Source: Alphaproteobacteria bacterium
Lineage (GTDB): Bacteria; Pseudomonadota; Alphaproteobacteria; UBA8366; GCA-2717185
Assembly (NCBI GenBank): GCA_012103325.1
Contig: WLWY01000001.1
Location: 1,089,653 to 1,153,652, forward strand
Direction: 5' to 3'
Length of the DNA: 64,000 bases
Position numbers and translations under genes: made by a program. Of this stretch, positions 16,661-26,900 are shown piece after piece; the stretch's first letter is position 1; each line of letters opens with the position of its first letter. Under the pieces are notes generated by a model. That model was not told where the DNA came from. It was given only the letters and a program-made list of their open reading frames with translations, and made no database searches.

Positions 16661-18172
16661 ATGCTCGACGACGCTGAGAACCTCCCGAATGAACCTGCCG
16701 CATTAAAAGGTCTGGTGGCATCGCTGGCGTCGGAAGTGAAGTCACAGGCGGTGTTGATCGAGAAGCTCCAACACCAATTGGCCGGGATGCGCCAGCATCG
16801 CTTCGGGTCGCGCTCGGAGGCTCTGGATCAACTGGCGTTGACGCTGGAAGACGAAGAGATTGCGGCGTCCGCGCAGGAGCCCGCGTCAGACGATGCAAAT
16901 GCAGATCAATCTGCAGCGCCAAAAGACAAGCCCAAACGTAAACCGCTGCCCGGTCATCTCCCACGCAACGAGACAACACTGTCGCCGGGCGATGCCTGTG
17001 GGGAATGCGGCGGTGCGCTCAAAACGCTTGGCGACGATGTCACCGAGGAACTGGAATATGTCCCCGGACGTTTTGTCGTGAACCGGATTGTTCGCCCGCG
17101 CATGGCCTGCACCTGCTGTGAGACGTTCCATCAGGCAGCCCTGCCGTCGCGGCCGATTGAGCACGGGCGGCCCGGTCCTGGCCTACTGGCCCATGTGCTG
17201 GTCAACAAGTACGCCGATCATTCGCCTTTGTACCGGCAAAGTCAGATATTCCAGCGCGAGGGGATCGATCTGGACCGCTCCACCCTGGCCGATTGGGTTG
17301 GCAAATCCACGGCTCTGTTGGAACCTTTGGCGGACGCCGTCGCGCGCCATGTTTTAAAGGGACAGGCCCTCTTCGCCGATGATACGCCGGTAAAAATGCT
17401 GACCCCAGGCTCCGGTAAAACCAGGACCGCGCGGCTTTGGGCCTATGTCCGCGATGAACGACCCTGGGCCGGAGAGGCGCATCCTGCCGCATGGTATCAG
17501 TTCTCGTCCGACAGGAAGGGCGTTCGCCCGCGCGAACATCTAGCGGACTTCACGGGCTTCATGCATGCCGATGGCTATGCGGGGTTCAATGACCTGTACC
17601 GCACGGGCAAGGTGACGGAAGTGGCCTGCATGGCCCATATCCGACGCAAGTTCGTCGATATCCACAAAGCTCAGGGATCGGCGATTGCCGAGGAAGCCAT
17701 AAAACGTATCGCCACACTCTATGGCGTCGAGAAGGAGGTTCGGGGCCAATCGCCGGATCAACGGGTGAAGATCAGGCAGCGCCAATCAAAACCAATCTTC
17801 GACGACCTGGAATCATGGCTGCATGCCCAATTGACCCGGATATCCGGCAAATCACCCTTAGCCGGTGCTATTCGCTACGCCCTGACCCGCATGAAGAAGC
17901 TGCGACCATATCTAGATCACGGCTTTCTTGAACTCGACAACAATACCGCAGAGCGATCCATGCGGCCCATCGCCCTGGGGCGGAAGAATTATCTCTTCAT
18001 GGGGTCCGAGGCCGGCGGCAAATCAGCCGCCATCGCCTATACGCTGATCGAGACAGCAAAACTCAATGGCGTCGATCCGCAGGCCTGGCTAACCGACACG
18101 CTAGCCTGTATCGCCGACCATAAAATCAATCGGATCGACGAACTGCTCCCCTGGCGTTACGCTCAAACCTGA
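16661..18172 (+). CDS. tnpC: IS66 transposase TnpC
   Basis: A 503-residue DDE transposase, full length. An N-terminal coiled segment with the [13 protein letters not shown] motif precedes a zinc-finger-like CGECGGAL...CTCCE region, then the catalytic domain: Asp in [10 protein letters not shown], Asp in [12 protein letters not shown] and Glu in [26 protein letters not shown]. No frameshift is visible, so the element may still be active. Confidence 0.95.
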   Translation: MLDDAENLPNEPAALKGLVASLASEVKSQAVLIEKLQHQLAGMRQHRFGSRSEALDQLALTLEDEEIAASAQEPASDDANADQSAAPKDKPKRKPLPGHLPRNETTLSPGDACGECGGALKTLGDDVTEELEYVPGRFVVNRIVRPRMACTCCETFHQAALPSRPIEHGRPGPGLLAHVLVNKYADHSPLYRQSQIFQREGIDLDRSTLADWVGKSTALLEPLADAVARHVLKGQALFADDTPVKMLTPGSGKTRTARLWAYVRDERPWAGEAHPAAWYQFSSDRKGVRPREHLADFTGFMHADGYAGFNDLYRTGKVTEVACMAHIRRKFVDIHKAQGSAIAEEAIKRIATLYGVEKEVRGQSPDQRVKIRQRQSKPIFDDLESWLHAQLTRISGKSPLAGAIRYALTRMKKLRPYLDHGFLELDNNTAERSMRPIALGRKNYLFMGSEAGGKSAAIAYTLIETAKLNGVDPQAWLTDTLACIADHKINRIDELLPWRYAQT

Positions 18173-18223
18173 GCGTAACAGTCCAACGTCATCATAGGCA
18201 GGGCTGCTTTACCGGACGCTCAC

Positions 18224-18895
18224 GTTATGGCACGCGTTTGGATAGGCAATGGGGCACTAATACAGCGGTGATGGAAAAAAATTTCGACAGATGGCTTTAA
18301 GGGCTAAATAGGCTGAACGGTGCTATCCGCTTACGATATTTTAGTTGCTGATCAACCAGGCAAGGAAATAGCGGAACTTTGGGTTCGAAAAAATCCGGAT
18401 TTCCATAATTTGGCGCGCTTCACAGGACAAACTTCGAACTCCTTGTTCGAAGTTTTCGCCGAGTGGCGTGCGATATTAGAGGTTTTCCATGGTGAAATTG
18501 TAGATCCTCCATCGCCATGAGTAGGATTTCTGTTTTGAAAGCTTAACTGGAGGTCGTTGACCTAGAGTAATTCTTCCGAATCTGGCCAAAGCCAGACATC
18601 CGCGGTGCCGGAATTGGTCGCGCCGCAGTCCGGATTCGAGGACCAAAATACGGTGCTACGAGGCGGTAGGGCACGCGCATACAGCACCGAACCAACCAGC
18701 TTTTGAGAAAATGGCGGAACGTCAATCGTACAAGGTTATCGGGCAATGGTAATGAGACCGGTAGCTTCCCCGGAATGAGGGATGACAGCCATGCGGCAGG
18801 CACGGCCCTCAATGATATTCAAGTCGTGCAGTTCAGCTCGGCGACCTCGACGGATTTTCCGGCGCCCTTCTTTATCGACGTCAACAGCTTGGCGG
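18224..18895. other. Accessory spacer, no firm gene
   Basis: About 670 bp between IS66 and the beta-helix gene. Apart from the weak 66-codon frame at 18320-18520 it holds short overlapping frames on both strands (minus 18543-18812, plus 18703-19050) that resemble nothing I know and lack convincing starts. The plus frame has Ser/Thr/Asp-rich text (FSSATSTDFPAPFFIDVNS) that might be debris of a surface protein. No terminator was identified for the beta-helix gene. Confidence 0.4.
18320..18520 (+). CDS. Small hypothetical protein (doubtful)
   Basis: A 66-codon frame from GTG 18320 reading MLSAYDILVADQPGKEIAEL at its start. Composition is protein-like, but the ribosome-binding site is poor and no homologue is recognised. 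It may be the remnant of a gene broken during IS66-linked rearrangement. Confidence 0.25.
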   Translation: MLSAYDILVADQPGKEIAELWVRKNPDFHNLARFTGQTSNSLFEVFAEWRAILEVFHGEIVDPPSP

Positions 18896-21800
18896 TCAGC
18901 TCGGTCCTGGCGCAGACGCTAGTCTGCGCAGTGACCCGCGGGATGGGCATCGCCGCCGCCAGCCGAGCCCAAACAGACCCAGCAAGCCAGCCCCGAACAG
19001 TGTCAGCATGCCCGGTTCGGGGACACTCGTGGGGCCGCCCTGGCCGCTGAACGTCACGAACAGTGTGTCTTCCTGCGGACCGAGGCCGACGACCGCGGTG
19101 AACAACGGGTCGAGGCCGATGAAGTCGAACAGAAGATTGCCGAAGCCGCCTATACCGCCCGAGGTCAGGAAGGTCAGGGACAGGCCATCGAACGGGTCAA
19201 AGCCGGCATCGAACAGCAGGTCGATCTCGCCGCCGAAACCGAACCCCACGCCGCCGGTGACGTCTAACGTGTCGAAGCTGAGCGGCGTGAAAAATTCGAA
19301 TTCCAGGTTGCCGCCGCCGTCCAGCGTGAGATTGCCATCCACGCTGAAGTCGCCGGCCGACGCGCCCGGCCCCAGGGTCCCGCCGGACTCGACCGTGAGG
19401 CTGCCCGCGACGGTTCCCGTCCCCCCGAGCGAACCGCCGCTGGCGACGGTGACGTTTTCCGCGGTCAGCGTGTTGCTCAGCGTAACCACGCCGCCCGCGC
19501 CGACCGTCACGACCTCCCAATTGATCGCGCTGCTGCCGTCCAGGTTGCCAGTCACGTTGCGGAATTCCAGCCGGTCGGTGAAGCCGTCCGCGTTGCTGGT
19601 GTCGTCGCCGCCGTCGAAGGTGGTGACACCGGAGAAATTGCCGCCATCGAAGGTCAAGTTGTCGCTGCCGTCGCCCAGTTCGATGCGGCCCGCAACGCTG
19701 TCCCCCGTGTTCACCGTGGTGGCGGAATCGCCGTAATTGTTCCGGATGGCGAGGCCGTAGGCCGAACTGACGCTGGCGCCGGAATTCAACGTGATGACGC
19801 TCATGCTGCCCGCATCGGTCCGCGTGTAAATACCGGCGCCGAAGGTGCCGCCGGTAATAGCGCCGTCGACCGTGACCGACAGGACGCCGGGACCCTGGTT
19901 GCGCGCGCCGATTGCGTTGTTCTGGACGGCGCTGACGTCCGTCGCCGCGATCGTCAAATCCGAGCCGGTATTTTGGGCGAGGATCCCGAAGAGGCCCCCC
20001 GTCACCGGGCCGCCGGTCGCCGTGATGCTCATCGGGCCCGAGCCCAGATTCTCCGCGTTGATCCCGTAGCGTCCGCCACCGACGGCGTTATCCGTCGACA
20101 CTGTCAGGGATGTGCCGTTGCCGCTGTTATAGGCGAAGATTCCGTCGCGGACGGTTCCCGTGACGGGCCCGGCTGCGGTCACGCTTAAAGCGCCGTTGCC
20201 TTCGTTATTGGCCAATATGCCGTAGTATTGGCCAGAGACGGCGTTGACATCGACGGTGAGATTCGCGGACCCGGTCAGGTTGATCGCATGAATGCCATCG
20301 CCAGTGCTGCCCGTTACTCCGCCGGTCGCGGTGATGTTCAAATCGCCGGTACCATCGTTGATGCCGACAATACCGCTCGAACCGCCGCTGACCTCGGCCG
20401 CCGAAATCGACAAATCCGTACCTTCGTTCCTGGCATAAAGTCCGTGGAGGTTGGTGCCGGACACCGGGCCGGCCGCGTTGATGTTGAAATTTTCGGTACC
20501 GTAATTGACGCCGAAAATTCCATGTGCAAGCCCGCTGACCCCGACCGCCGAAATCGACAGATCCGTGCCGGAGTTTTCGGCGAAGATTCCGTCGCCTCCA
20601 CTCCCCGTCACCTGTCCGGCGGCGGTGATGCTCATGGCGCCGCCGCCGGATTTGCGCGCCTCGATCCCTTCACCTTCGCCGGTGACATTGACGACCGATA
20701 TCGTCATATTATCACCATAGTTACTGGCGTAGATCCCGTCGCCGCCGCTCCCGGTCACCGGACCGCTCGCGGTGATGTTCAACGCGCCCTCGCCGGTATC
20801 GAAGGCGTAAATTCCGTTGGTTCCGCCGCTGACAGCCGCTGCGGAAACGGTTAGATCACCATCGCCTTCATTGAAGGCGTAAATGCCGTTGGTTCCACCG
20901 CTGACGGACGCCGCGGAAACGGTTAGATCGCCATCGCTTTCATTGAAGGCGAAAATGCCGTTTTCGCCGCCCGCCACCAAACCGGATGCGGTGATGCTCA
21001 AAAAACCCGTGCCGCTGTTAACGGCATCGATTCCGTTTTCCCCGCCGCTAACGGATGAAGCCGATACCGTCAGATCCGTGCCGTAATTCACATCGTTGTT
21101 ACGGGCGAAAATTCCCGCGCGCAGGCTTCCTGTCACCGGACCGTTCGCCGTCACGCTCAATGCCCCGCCACCCTCGTTGCGGGCGCGGATACCGAACGTT
21201 CGACCGTCGACGTCGGCCGCCGAAACCGTTACACCTGTACCATCCTCGGTGTTGTACGCCTCGATCCCGGCGTCGTTCGTAGCTCCCACCGGACCGCTTG
21301 CGGTAATATTCAACGCCCCGGTGCCCTGGTGGTTCGCTTTGATCCCGTAATCGTCGCCGGTGACGGCGGCGGCCGAGATCGTCAGGCCCGTTGTCGTATC
21401 CGCGTTGTAGGCGTTTATGCCATACCCACTGATCCCCACGACCGGGCCGGTCGCGGTGGTATCCGTCAGCCCGCTGCCAAGATTCCGGGCGCGGATGCCA
21501 TCGCCGCCGCCGGAGACGGCGTCCGCGTCAATCGTAAGGTCCGTGGCGGTATCGGCGTTGCGGGCGTAAATTCCCGCGTTGGACCCTCCCGCCACCGGCC
21601 CGTTGGCGGTAACGGTCAAACCGCTGTCGCCCTCGTTATTGGCAAAGATTCCGTACGTTCCGCCACTGACGCCCTGCGCGGAGACCGTCATGCTCGTGCC
21701 GTAACCCGCGATCTCGACACCGGCGCCAGAGGTTCCCGTTACCTGACCGCTCGCGGTGAAACTCGTCACGCCGGAGCCATAGTTGCGGGCATTGATGCCA

Positions 21801-22291
21801 TACCCCCCGCCATTGAGTGTCGCCGCTGAAATCGTCAGATCCGTGCCGAAGTAATCGTTGCGAGCGTCTATCCCTTGAAAATCGACCCCTATCACCGCAC
21901 CGGTCGTGGTCACGGTCAGCGCACCGCCGTCAGTGTTTTCGGCGTATATGCCGCTCGACTGACCCGTAATGGCCGAACCGTTGGTATCCGTGAACGTCAA
22001 CCCACCCGTGCCGGTCAAAGCGAAGGCATTATCGGCAGCGGTGGTGATGCCGAAGCCAGGATCGGTGGTCACGTTCAGCGGCGCACCGTTCAAGGACTGT
22101 GTCAGATCCACGCCGGCAGCACCCGAGCATTCATAGGTGCCGCCATTCAAGACGCAGGACCCCGCATAGGCGCCGCGCGCGCCGTAGCCGACGAACGCCA
22201 TCGAAGCCAGCGCCGTACTTAACGCCAGATGTCGGCGCAATGCCTGTGGCGCGCGCTTCGCACGCTTACGCGTTTTTTCGATACGGGTCAT
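18896..22291 (-). CDS. Giant repetitive beta-helix surface protein with PEP-CTERM signal
   Basis: A 1131-residue exported protein. The start at 22291 follows GAGGAGG and gives a long basic signal peptide (about 1-47, ending ARGAYAGS). Residues about 130-850 are around 30 rungs of 22-24 residues alternating two types, one near TDLTISAAxVSGGxxGIxAxN, the other near LxITASGPVTGxxxxGIxAxN, as in right-handed beta-helices. The last 200 residues have ASGGSLGGTGTVAGSLTVESGG-type repeats, then VPEPGMLTLFGAGLLGLFGLGWRRR, a PEP-CTERM sorting signal, followed by about 16 extra residues. No exosortase is in the window. The gene follows the response regulator on the same strand and has its own four-repeat activator promoter. 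Confidence 0.8.
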   Translation of the reverse strand: MTRIEKTRKRAKRAPQALRRHLALSTALASMAFVGYGARGAYAGSCVLNGGTYECSGAAGVDLTQSLNGAPLNVTTDPGFGITTAADNAFALTGTGGLTFTDTNGSAITGQSSGIYAENTDGGALTVTTTGAVIGVDFQGIDARNDYFGTDLTISAATLNGGGYGINARNYGSGVTSFTASGQVTGTSGAGVEIAGYGTSMTVSAQGVSGGTYGIFANNEGDSGLTVTANGPVAGGSNAGIYARNADTATDLTIDADAVSGGGDGIRARNLGSGLTDTTATGPVVGISGYGINAYNADTTTGLTISAAAVTGDDYGIKANHQGTGALNITASGPVGATNDAGIEAYNTEDGTGVTVSAADVDGRTFGIRARNEGGGALSVTANGPVTGSLRAGIFARNNDVNYGTDLTVSASSVSGGENGIDAVNSGTGFLSITASGLVAGGENGIFAFNESDGDLTVSAASVSGGTNGIYAFNEGDGDLTVSAAAVSGGTNGIYAFDTGEGALNITASGPVTGSGGDGIYASNYGDNMTISVVNVTGEGEGIEARKSGGGAMSITAAGQVTGSGGDGIFAENSGTDLSISAVGVSGLAHGIFGVNYGTENFNINAAGPVSGTNLHGLYARNEGTDLSISAAEVSGGSSGIVGINDGTGDLNITATGGVTGSTGDGIHAINLTGSANLTVDVNAVSGQYYGILANNEGNGALSVTAAGPVTGTVRDGIFAYNSGNGTSLTVSTDNAVGGGRYGINAENLGSGPMSITATGGPVTGGLFGILAQNTGSDLTIAATDVSAVQNNAIGARNQGPGVLSVTVDGAITGGTFGAGIYTRTDAGSMSVITLNSGASVSSAYGLAIRNNYGDSATTVNTGDSVAGRIELGDGSDNLTFDGGNFSGVTTFDGGDDTSNADGFTDRLEFRNVTGNLDGSSAINWEVVTVGAGGVVTLSNTLTAENVTVASGGSLGGTGTVAGSLTVESGGTLGPGASAGDFSVDGNLTLDGGGNLEFEFFTPLSFDTLDVTGGVGFGFGGEIDLLFDAGFDPFDGLSLTFLTSGGIGGFGNLLFDFIGLDPLFTAVVGLGPQEDTLFVTFSGQGGPTSVPEPGMLTLFGAGLLGLFGLGWRRRCPSRGSLRRLASAPGPS
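20814..20955 (-). repeat. 69-bp tandem duplication inside the beta-helix gene
   Basis: Two adjacent 69-bp units encode nearly the same 23-residue rung (GTNGIYAFNEGDGDLTVSAA). They differ at only a few bases, mostly synonymous, whereas other rungs have diverged. This points to a recent in-frame slippage or unequal recombination event that lengthened the helix by one rung. Confidence 0.75.
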
Positions 22292-22443
22292 TTTTGCCTC
22301 CTCACCGTCGGTACCAACGACGGCCATCACCGAATTCCTAAAACGGACTAGACCGCGCGCCTGCGACGAACGTGTTGCGTATCTTCTCAATCATCCGTCT
22401 CGCCTCTCTTCGCATTCAAATGCGGTTTCAATCCTTGAACACG

Positions 22444-22510
22444 GTTCTACGCCGCCATCTGTCGGAGAAGGTTTCTGGGATGTTTCGGAGTGTTTTCTGA
22501 AATGTTTCTG
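22444..22510 (-). promoter_or_regulatory. Activator-type promoter with four 11-bp repeats (site A)
   Basis: On the minus strand, four contiguous 11-bp direct repeats occupy 22510-22467 (first unit CAGAAACATTT, last CAGAAACCTTC). A 17-nt spacer (22466-22450) leads to TAGAAC at 22449-22444, a -10-like element. No -35 consensus is present. It lies about 150 bp upstream of the beta-helix gene. The same architecture and spacing occur at two other promoters in this window, and 11-bp direct repeats are typical of OmpR/PhoB-class regulators such as the one encoded at 22936. Confidence 0.75.
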
Positions 22511-22935
22511 AGCGGTAAAACGAAAGCGGCTAACACCTTTGGCAGGGCTTTAGAGGGCGATACGCGAACTAGGAAAGCACGCGCACTGGTTTTCCCTCCA
22601 CCTCGTCATCCCCGGTCAAGCCGGGGATGACAGATTAGAGTGAGTTCGAGGCCGACGGATTAAAAGAGTTCGGGGATGACGGGCTGGAGTGAGCCCGGGA
22701 ATGACGAGTAGAGAGCGGTCAAAATCTAATACAAATCCGAAGTCACCCGGCCGAGGTCTCGAAAACGGGATAAGCCGAAAATGCCAGCGCTATGGCCGCC
22801 ACGAGCACTTGCGGCCGCCGGTGAGCATTCGTTCGCTGGGCATTTCAGCGTTACGTTATTGGTTCTTCAATTACACCAGCGAGGCGCGCGCGGTTCGGCA
22901 ATAAGGTTCCCAGATGTTACTGACGGGAGAAGAAT
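22511..22935. other. Intergenic region with REP-like palindromes
   Basis: About 425 bp between the site A promoter and the response regulator stop. It holds the perfect palindrome at 22605-22631 and, at about 22668-22710, partial copies of the same word (CGGGGATGAC, CCGGGAATGACGAG). No gene with a credible start is present. Confidence 0.5.
22605..22631. repeat. Palindromic extragenic element
   Basis: GTCATCCCCGG and its exact complement CCGGGGATGAC are separated by 5 nt. This word is a very common dispersed palindrome in alphaproteobacterial intergenic regions. It could terminate transcription of the response regulator gene, whose stop lies about 300 bp away, but has no T-run. Confidence 0.7.
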
Positions 22936-23652
22936 TTAGCATCGCTGTACAGCGATGCCGGCCGCGGTAACCGGCCATCCGCATTTGTAGCCCGCGTTCG
23001 GAACCGTCCGGATCACGTCTTTGTCGAGCTTTTTTCGCACGCGGCTCACCAGGATATCGACGGCGCGGAAGGAAGCCGGTCCGTCGCCCCTGGACACGGC
23101 ATCGACCAAGGTATCGCGCGACAACAGCTCACCATCGGCCTGCGCTAGAACCCAAATCAGCGCGAACTCGGCAGGAGTAAATTCGATGGTCTCGCCTGCG
23201 GGATTACGGACTTCGCGGCGAGAACGATCGAACGTAAATTGCCCGATGCCGAGTATGTTGGACGCACCTCGTGTCTGGACGCCGCTTCGGCCAATGACGG
23301 CTCTGAGCCGCATCACCATTTCGCGCGGGTCAACGGGCTTGGTCACATAATCATCGGCTCCCAACTCGAAGCAGGCCAGTTTGTCGTCGATCCCTTCGCG
23401 CCCGGTAAGCACAATGATTGGCGCATCAGTGCGGGCACGAAGCTTGCGCACTACTACGATTCCGTCCTCATCAGGCAGCCCAAGATCGACAACGAAACAG
23501 CCGTAATTGTTCTCGTCGATTTTCCTGAACATGCTGACGGCATCGCCGACACTTTCCGCTTGGTGGCCATTCTTTTTTAGATAGTCCACCAAAAAATCAG
23601 CAAATCCGAGGTCATCTTCGACCACCAGGATGGCGTCGTTATTCAAGTGCAA
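22936..23652 (-). CDS. OmpR/PhoB-family response regulator
   Basis: A 238-residue regulator. The receiver domain (about 5-122) has acidic residues in VVEDDLG, the phosphoacceptor Asp56 in VVDLGLPDEDG and the conserved Lys105 in YVTKPVDP. A winged-helix trans_reg_C domain (about 135-230) has FTPAEFALIWVLAQADGELLSRDTLV and VDILVSRVRKKLD. The start is TTG at 23652 after TAGGGGAC. It lies 253 bp downstream of the hybrid kinase on the same strand and upstream of the beta-helix gene. I infer that it binds the 11-bp repeat arrays at sites A, C and D; that has not been shown. Confidence 0.9.
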   Translation of the reverse strand: MHLNNDAILVVEDDLGFADFLVDYLKKNGHQAESVGDAVSMFRKIDENNYGCFVVDLGLPDEDGIVVVRKLRARTDAPIIVLTGREGIDDKLACFELGADDYVTKPVDPREMVMRLRAVIGRSGVQTRGASNILGIGQFTFDRSRREVRNPAGETIEFTPAEFALIWVLAQADGELLSRDTLVDAVSRGDGPASFRAVDILVSRVRKKLDKDVIRTVPNAGYKCGWPVTAAGIAVQRC

Positions 23653-23905
23653 AGTCCCCTACCGCTCTAACCAGTTTTACCAGAGTATAGGGAACAGTGT
23701 GTGGCGACAAATCGTCTGGTCACGATAAGTTCAGCCTAAAGCGCGTGGTCGTGCCGCGAACATTGGCAAAATTCAATCCAAATGCTCTCCGCGATACTTT
23801 GGCATTGGAATCGAAAAATTCAATTATAACAATGCCTTAAAGATCTCTCCCGCTACCAATTGTAACAGCAACAGCTCGGCGTGAACCTGCATCTTTTCAA
23901 CCGAA

Positions 23906-26900
23906 TTACGACGATTTGGCCTCATTTCTTTCGGATGTCCGGTCGTCGCCCTGGGCCCCGAACGAAGCCGTCATTTGGTCCGTCAGTTCACGAATTTGCC
24001 CGCCCGCGAAATAGATCCGCCCAGCATAATCCTTCAGTTGATCCACCGTTAGGTCTTCTCCAGCCGATTCCTGGATCAACAGAACATAAGCATGGATGTT
24101 GTTTATAACGTTCCGAAGATCGTGGCTTATTTTGGAAACGAATTGAGATTGAACGCCATTACCGTCATCACGGTCGGCACTCCCGGAATTCGATAGGGCG
24201 GCAAGGGCCGCGGCGAGTTCGTCTTGAAGGCTTTCGCCCAAGCGGGTGGCAGACACGATGTCGTCAGCTTTGCAAGCGACTTCGATATCATGGCACAGCT
24301 GCGAAAACCGCATCAGACCGACGACAGCGGCGCAACTTTTCATATCGTGGGAATGGTGGGTCATGCCCGCAAGTTCGCCGGCTTCGGTGTCATTGCGGAA
24401 TGCGTCGGCGCTTTTGCGGATGACATCGCGGAATTCTTCGATAAGCTCGGCCGCATCTTCCTCGCCGATCTGGTCGCCCAAATTGGCAAGCACAGCCTTG
24501 TCCAGGACCGGAGGGCCATTTGAGGTGTCGGTCTCGTCTCCATCCCCCTTATACGAGTCGACATCGAAAAGTTCACTATCGGACGCGGCAACCCGCAGCA
24601 GCGCATCCTTTAATTGAGCCGGGTCGATGGGTTTGGTCACCACGTCGTTCATCCCCGATTCAAGGCACGTCTCTATTTCGCGAGGCGTAGCGGCGGCCGT
24701 TAGGGCGATAATAGGAATGGTGCTTTCCGGGCCATCGATTGCGCGAATTCGCTTCGTTGCCTCGATACCGTCCATGACCGGCATGTGACGATCCATCAGC
24801 ACGATGTCGTAAGGATCGTCTTCAGCGATGCGTTTAAGCGCTTCCTGGCCATTCTCCGCCGTAAACACTTTGTGGCCCTGTTTGGCCAACAGGCCCTCTG
24901 CGACTTTGCGGTTAATCGGATTGTCCTCGACCATCAGTATTCGCAGCCTCGGCCCATCGGCCGTCATGCCCAACTGCCGGGCTCCCTTGGCGGCACGCAG
25001 GGGTGCGTCATCGGTGACTTCCAATGGCACAGCCAGCGTAAACGTGCTGCCCTCACCAAGGGTGCTTTCGAGCGTGACTTCCCCGCCCATCAACGCCGCC
25101 AATTGGCGGCAGATCGACAGGCCCAGACCCGTACCGCCCCGTTCGCGGTTCACATCGACGGCTGCCTGGAAATAAGGAGAGAACAGTTTCCCGGCCTCGT
25201 CACGGGGGATGCCGATACCGGTGTCCGTCACGGACAAGACCAACTTGAAAGCACCCGACAGGGTTTCCATGCCCCTCGCCGCCACCGTGACCTTACCGCG
25301 GTCGGTAAATTTGATGGCATTGCTCAGCAGATTCAGCAGTATCTGGCGCAGCCGGCTGGCATCACCCAATAGGGCGTGGGGCATGCCCGGCGCGACTTTA
25401 AGCTCAAGCGTCAAACCTTTCTCTTTGGCGCGCGATGCCATGACATTCGCCGTATCGGTAATCAACGATCGGGTCGCGAAGGGGACGGTTTCCAATTCCA
25501 GCTTGCCGGCCTCCAGCTTGGATACGTCCAACAGATCGTTCAGGATAGTCAGCAGCGCTTCGCTGGACTCGACGATGGTCTGAACCTGGCTTCGCTGTTC
25601 TTCCAAAAGCGGTTGCTCCAGCATCAATCGGGCCATCCCCAGGACACCGTTCATGGGCGTACGGACTTCGTGGCTGATAACCGCGATGAAGTCGGACTTT
25701 GCGTCCGCGACTCGTTCCGCCTCTTCTTTGGCCGCTTTCAGTTCCTCCTCGACCCTCTTTTGATCGGTAATGTCGTTCAGCACCGATCCAATAGCGATAA
25801 ACCGGCCGTTCTCGGCAATGACGGGGAACTTGCTGGAGAATAGGTCGCGAACCACACCATCGGCACCCCGAACTCGGGTCTCCCTTTCCACCGGCATGAG
25901 GGTCTCCATAACCTGGAGATCTGTCTGTTCGTATATGGCGGCCTCTTCCGCGCCAAGAAGTTCCCGCGCCGTTTTCCCGATCATCTCCTCGGGTTCGAAG
26001 CCGCGCATATCGGCGTTCGCCTTGTTGGACAATAAGTAACGACCGTCCTGGTCCTTCACAAACATCATGGCATTTGCATTGTCCATGAAGCTCGTCAGCA
26101 ATGCTTCGCTTTCTTGGAGCGCCGCTTCCGCCTGCTTGCGTTCGGTAATATCCGTGTACATCGAGCCAAGTGCCACGACCTTGCCGCCATCTCCAAACAC
26201 CGGATATTTGATGACAAAGTAGTTTTTGTACTCGCCGTTGACGTCGAGCCGTTCATTTTCGTATTCGAAGGGCTGTCCCGATTCGATCACCTGCCGATCG
26301 GACTCTGTAATCTCGGCGGCTATGTCTCGAGGCTGAAAATCGTAGGCATTCTTGCCTAGGATCTCCTCGATTGGGACTTTGCGGACGTCCACGAACGCTT
26401 TGTTGGCCATGATGTAATTCAGGTCGAGATCTTTTATGAGGACGGGGACATTCGCGTGCTCCAAAATAGCTTTGAGTTTGGCTTCGCTTTCACGCAGCTC
26501 GGCTTCTGCGCTGCGACGCGCGCTGATATCGGTCCATGTCGTGAGATAAGCCGAATAGCCGCCAAACGTGATCGTTCGTGAGGAAACCAAGGCCCAGATT
26601 ATCTTCCCATCAGGTCCATTGAAGGGAATTTCAAGCCCATCCACCATTTGTTCGGACCGCATGCTCTCTAAAAACGTCTCTCGATCCGATGGATTGACAT
26701 ACAGATTTATCGCCTGCGTACCGATCAGCTCATCGGTCGATCGACCGCCCGCAGCGGCTTCGTTGATATAGAGAATTTCACCGTTGTCTTGTCGGACGAC
26801 CAGGATAGGCAAAGACACGGCATGGAGAAGAGTACGCTGTGCTTCCTCCAATTTCCGGCTTTCCTCGACCTGGCGCCGGAGCCTGTAGTTCCACAGAACA

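Larger units (their letters stand above)
15803..18223 (+). mobile_element. IS66-family insertion sequence, complete
   Basis: Terminal inverted repeats are visible: the left end begins GTAAGCGTCCGGCCTGAC at 15803 and the complement of the right end begins GTGAGCGTCCGGTAAAGC at 18223; 11 of the first 12 bases agree. Between them are tnpA, tnpB and tnpC in the standard IS66 order, all intact. The flanking octamers (GTGGAAGT left, GTTATGGC right) do not match, so no 8-bp target duplication is seen, which suggests later rearrangement or deletion next to the element. A small internal palindrome (AGTGTCCAC / GTGGACACT) lies at about 15850-15875, at the tnpA start. Confidence 0.9.

Noticed and set aside
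18543..19050. Frames of 89 (minus) and 115 (plus) codons between the IS66 and the beta-helix gene
   Set aside because: No good start, no domain, and they overlap each other; treated as non-coding or debris.
19008..19736. Long plus-strand reading frame of 242 codons
   Set aside because: It is the antisense shadow of the GC-rich repeat gene; low-complexity Pro/Ser content and no ribosome-binding site. The same holds for frames at 20228-20854 and 21329-21829.
18896..22291. CRISPR-like spaced repeats
   Set aside because: The periodicity is 66-72 bp, coding, and the units diverge in a protein-like way; this is a beta-helix repeat, not a CRISPR array.
22689..22904. 71-codon plus-strand frame between the beta-helix and regulator genes
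   Set aside because: It starts inside REP-like repeats, has atypical composition and no ribosome-binding site.
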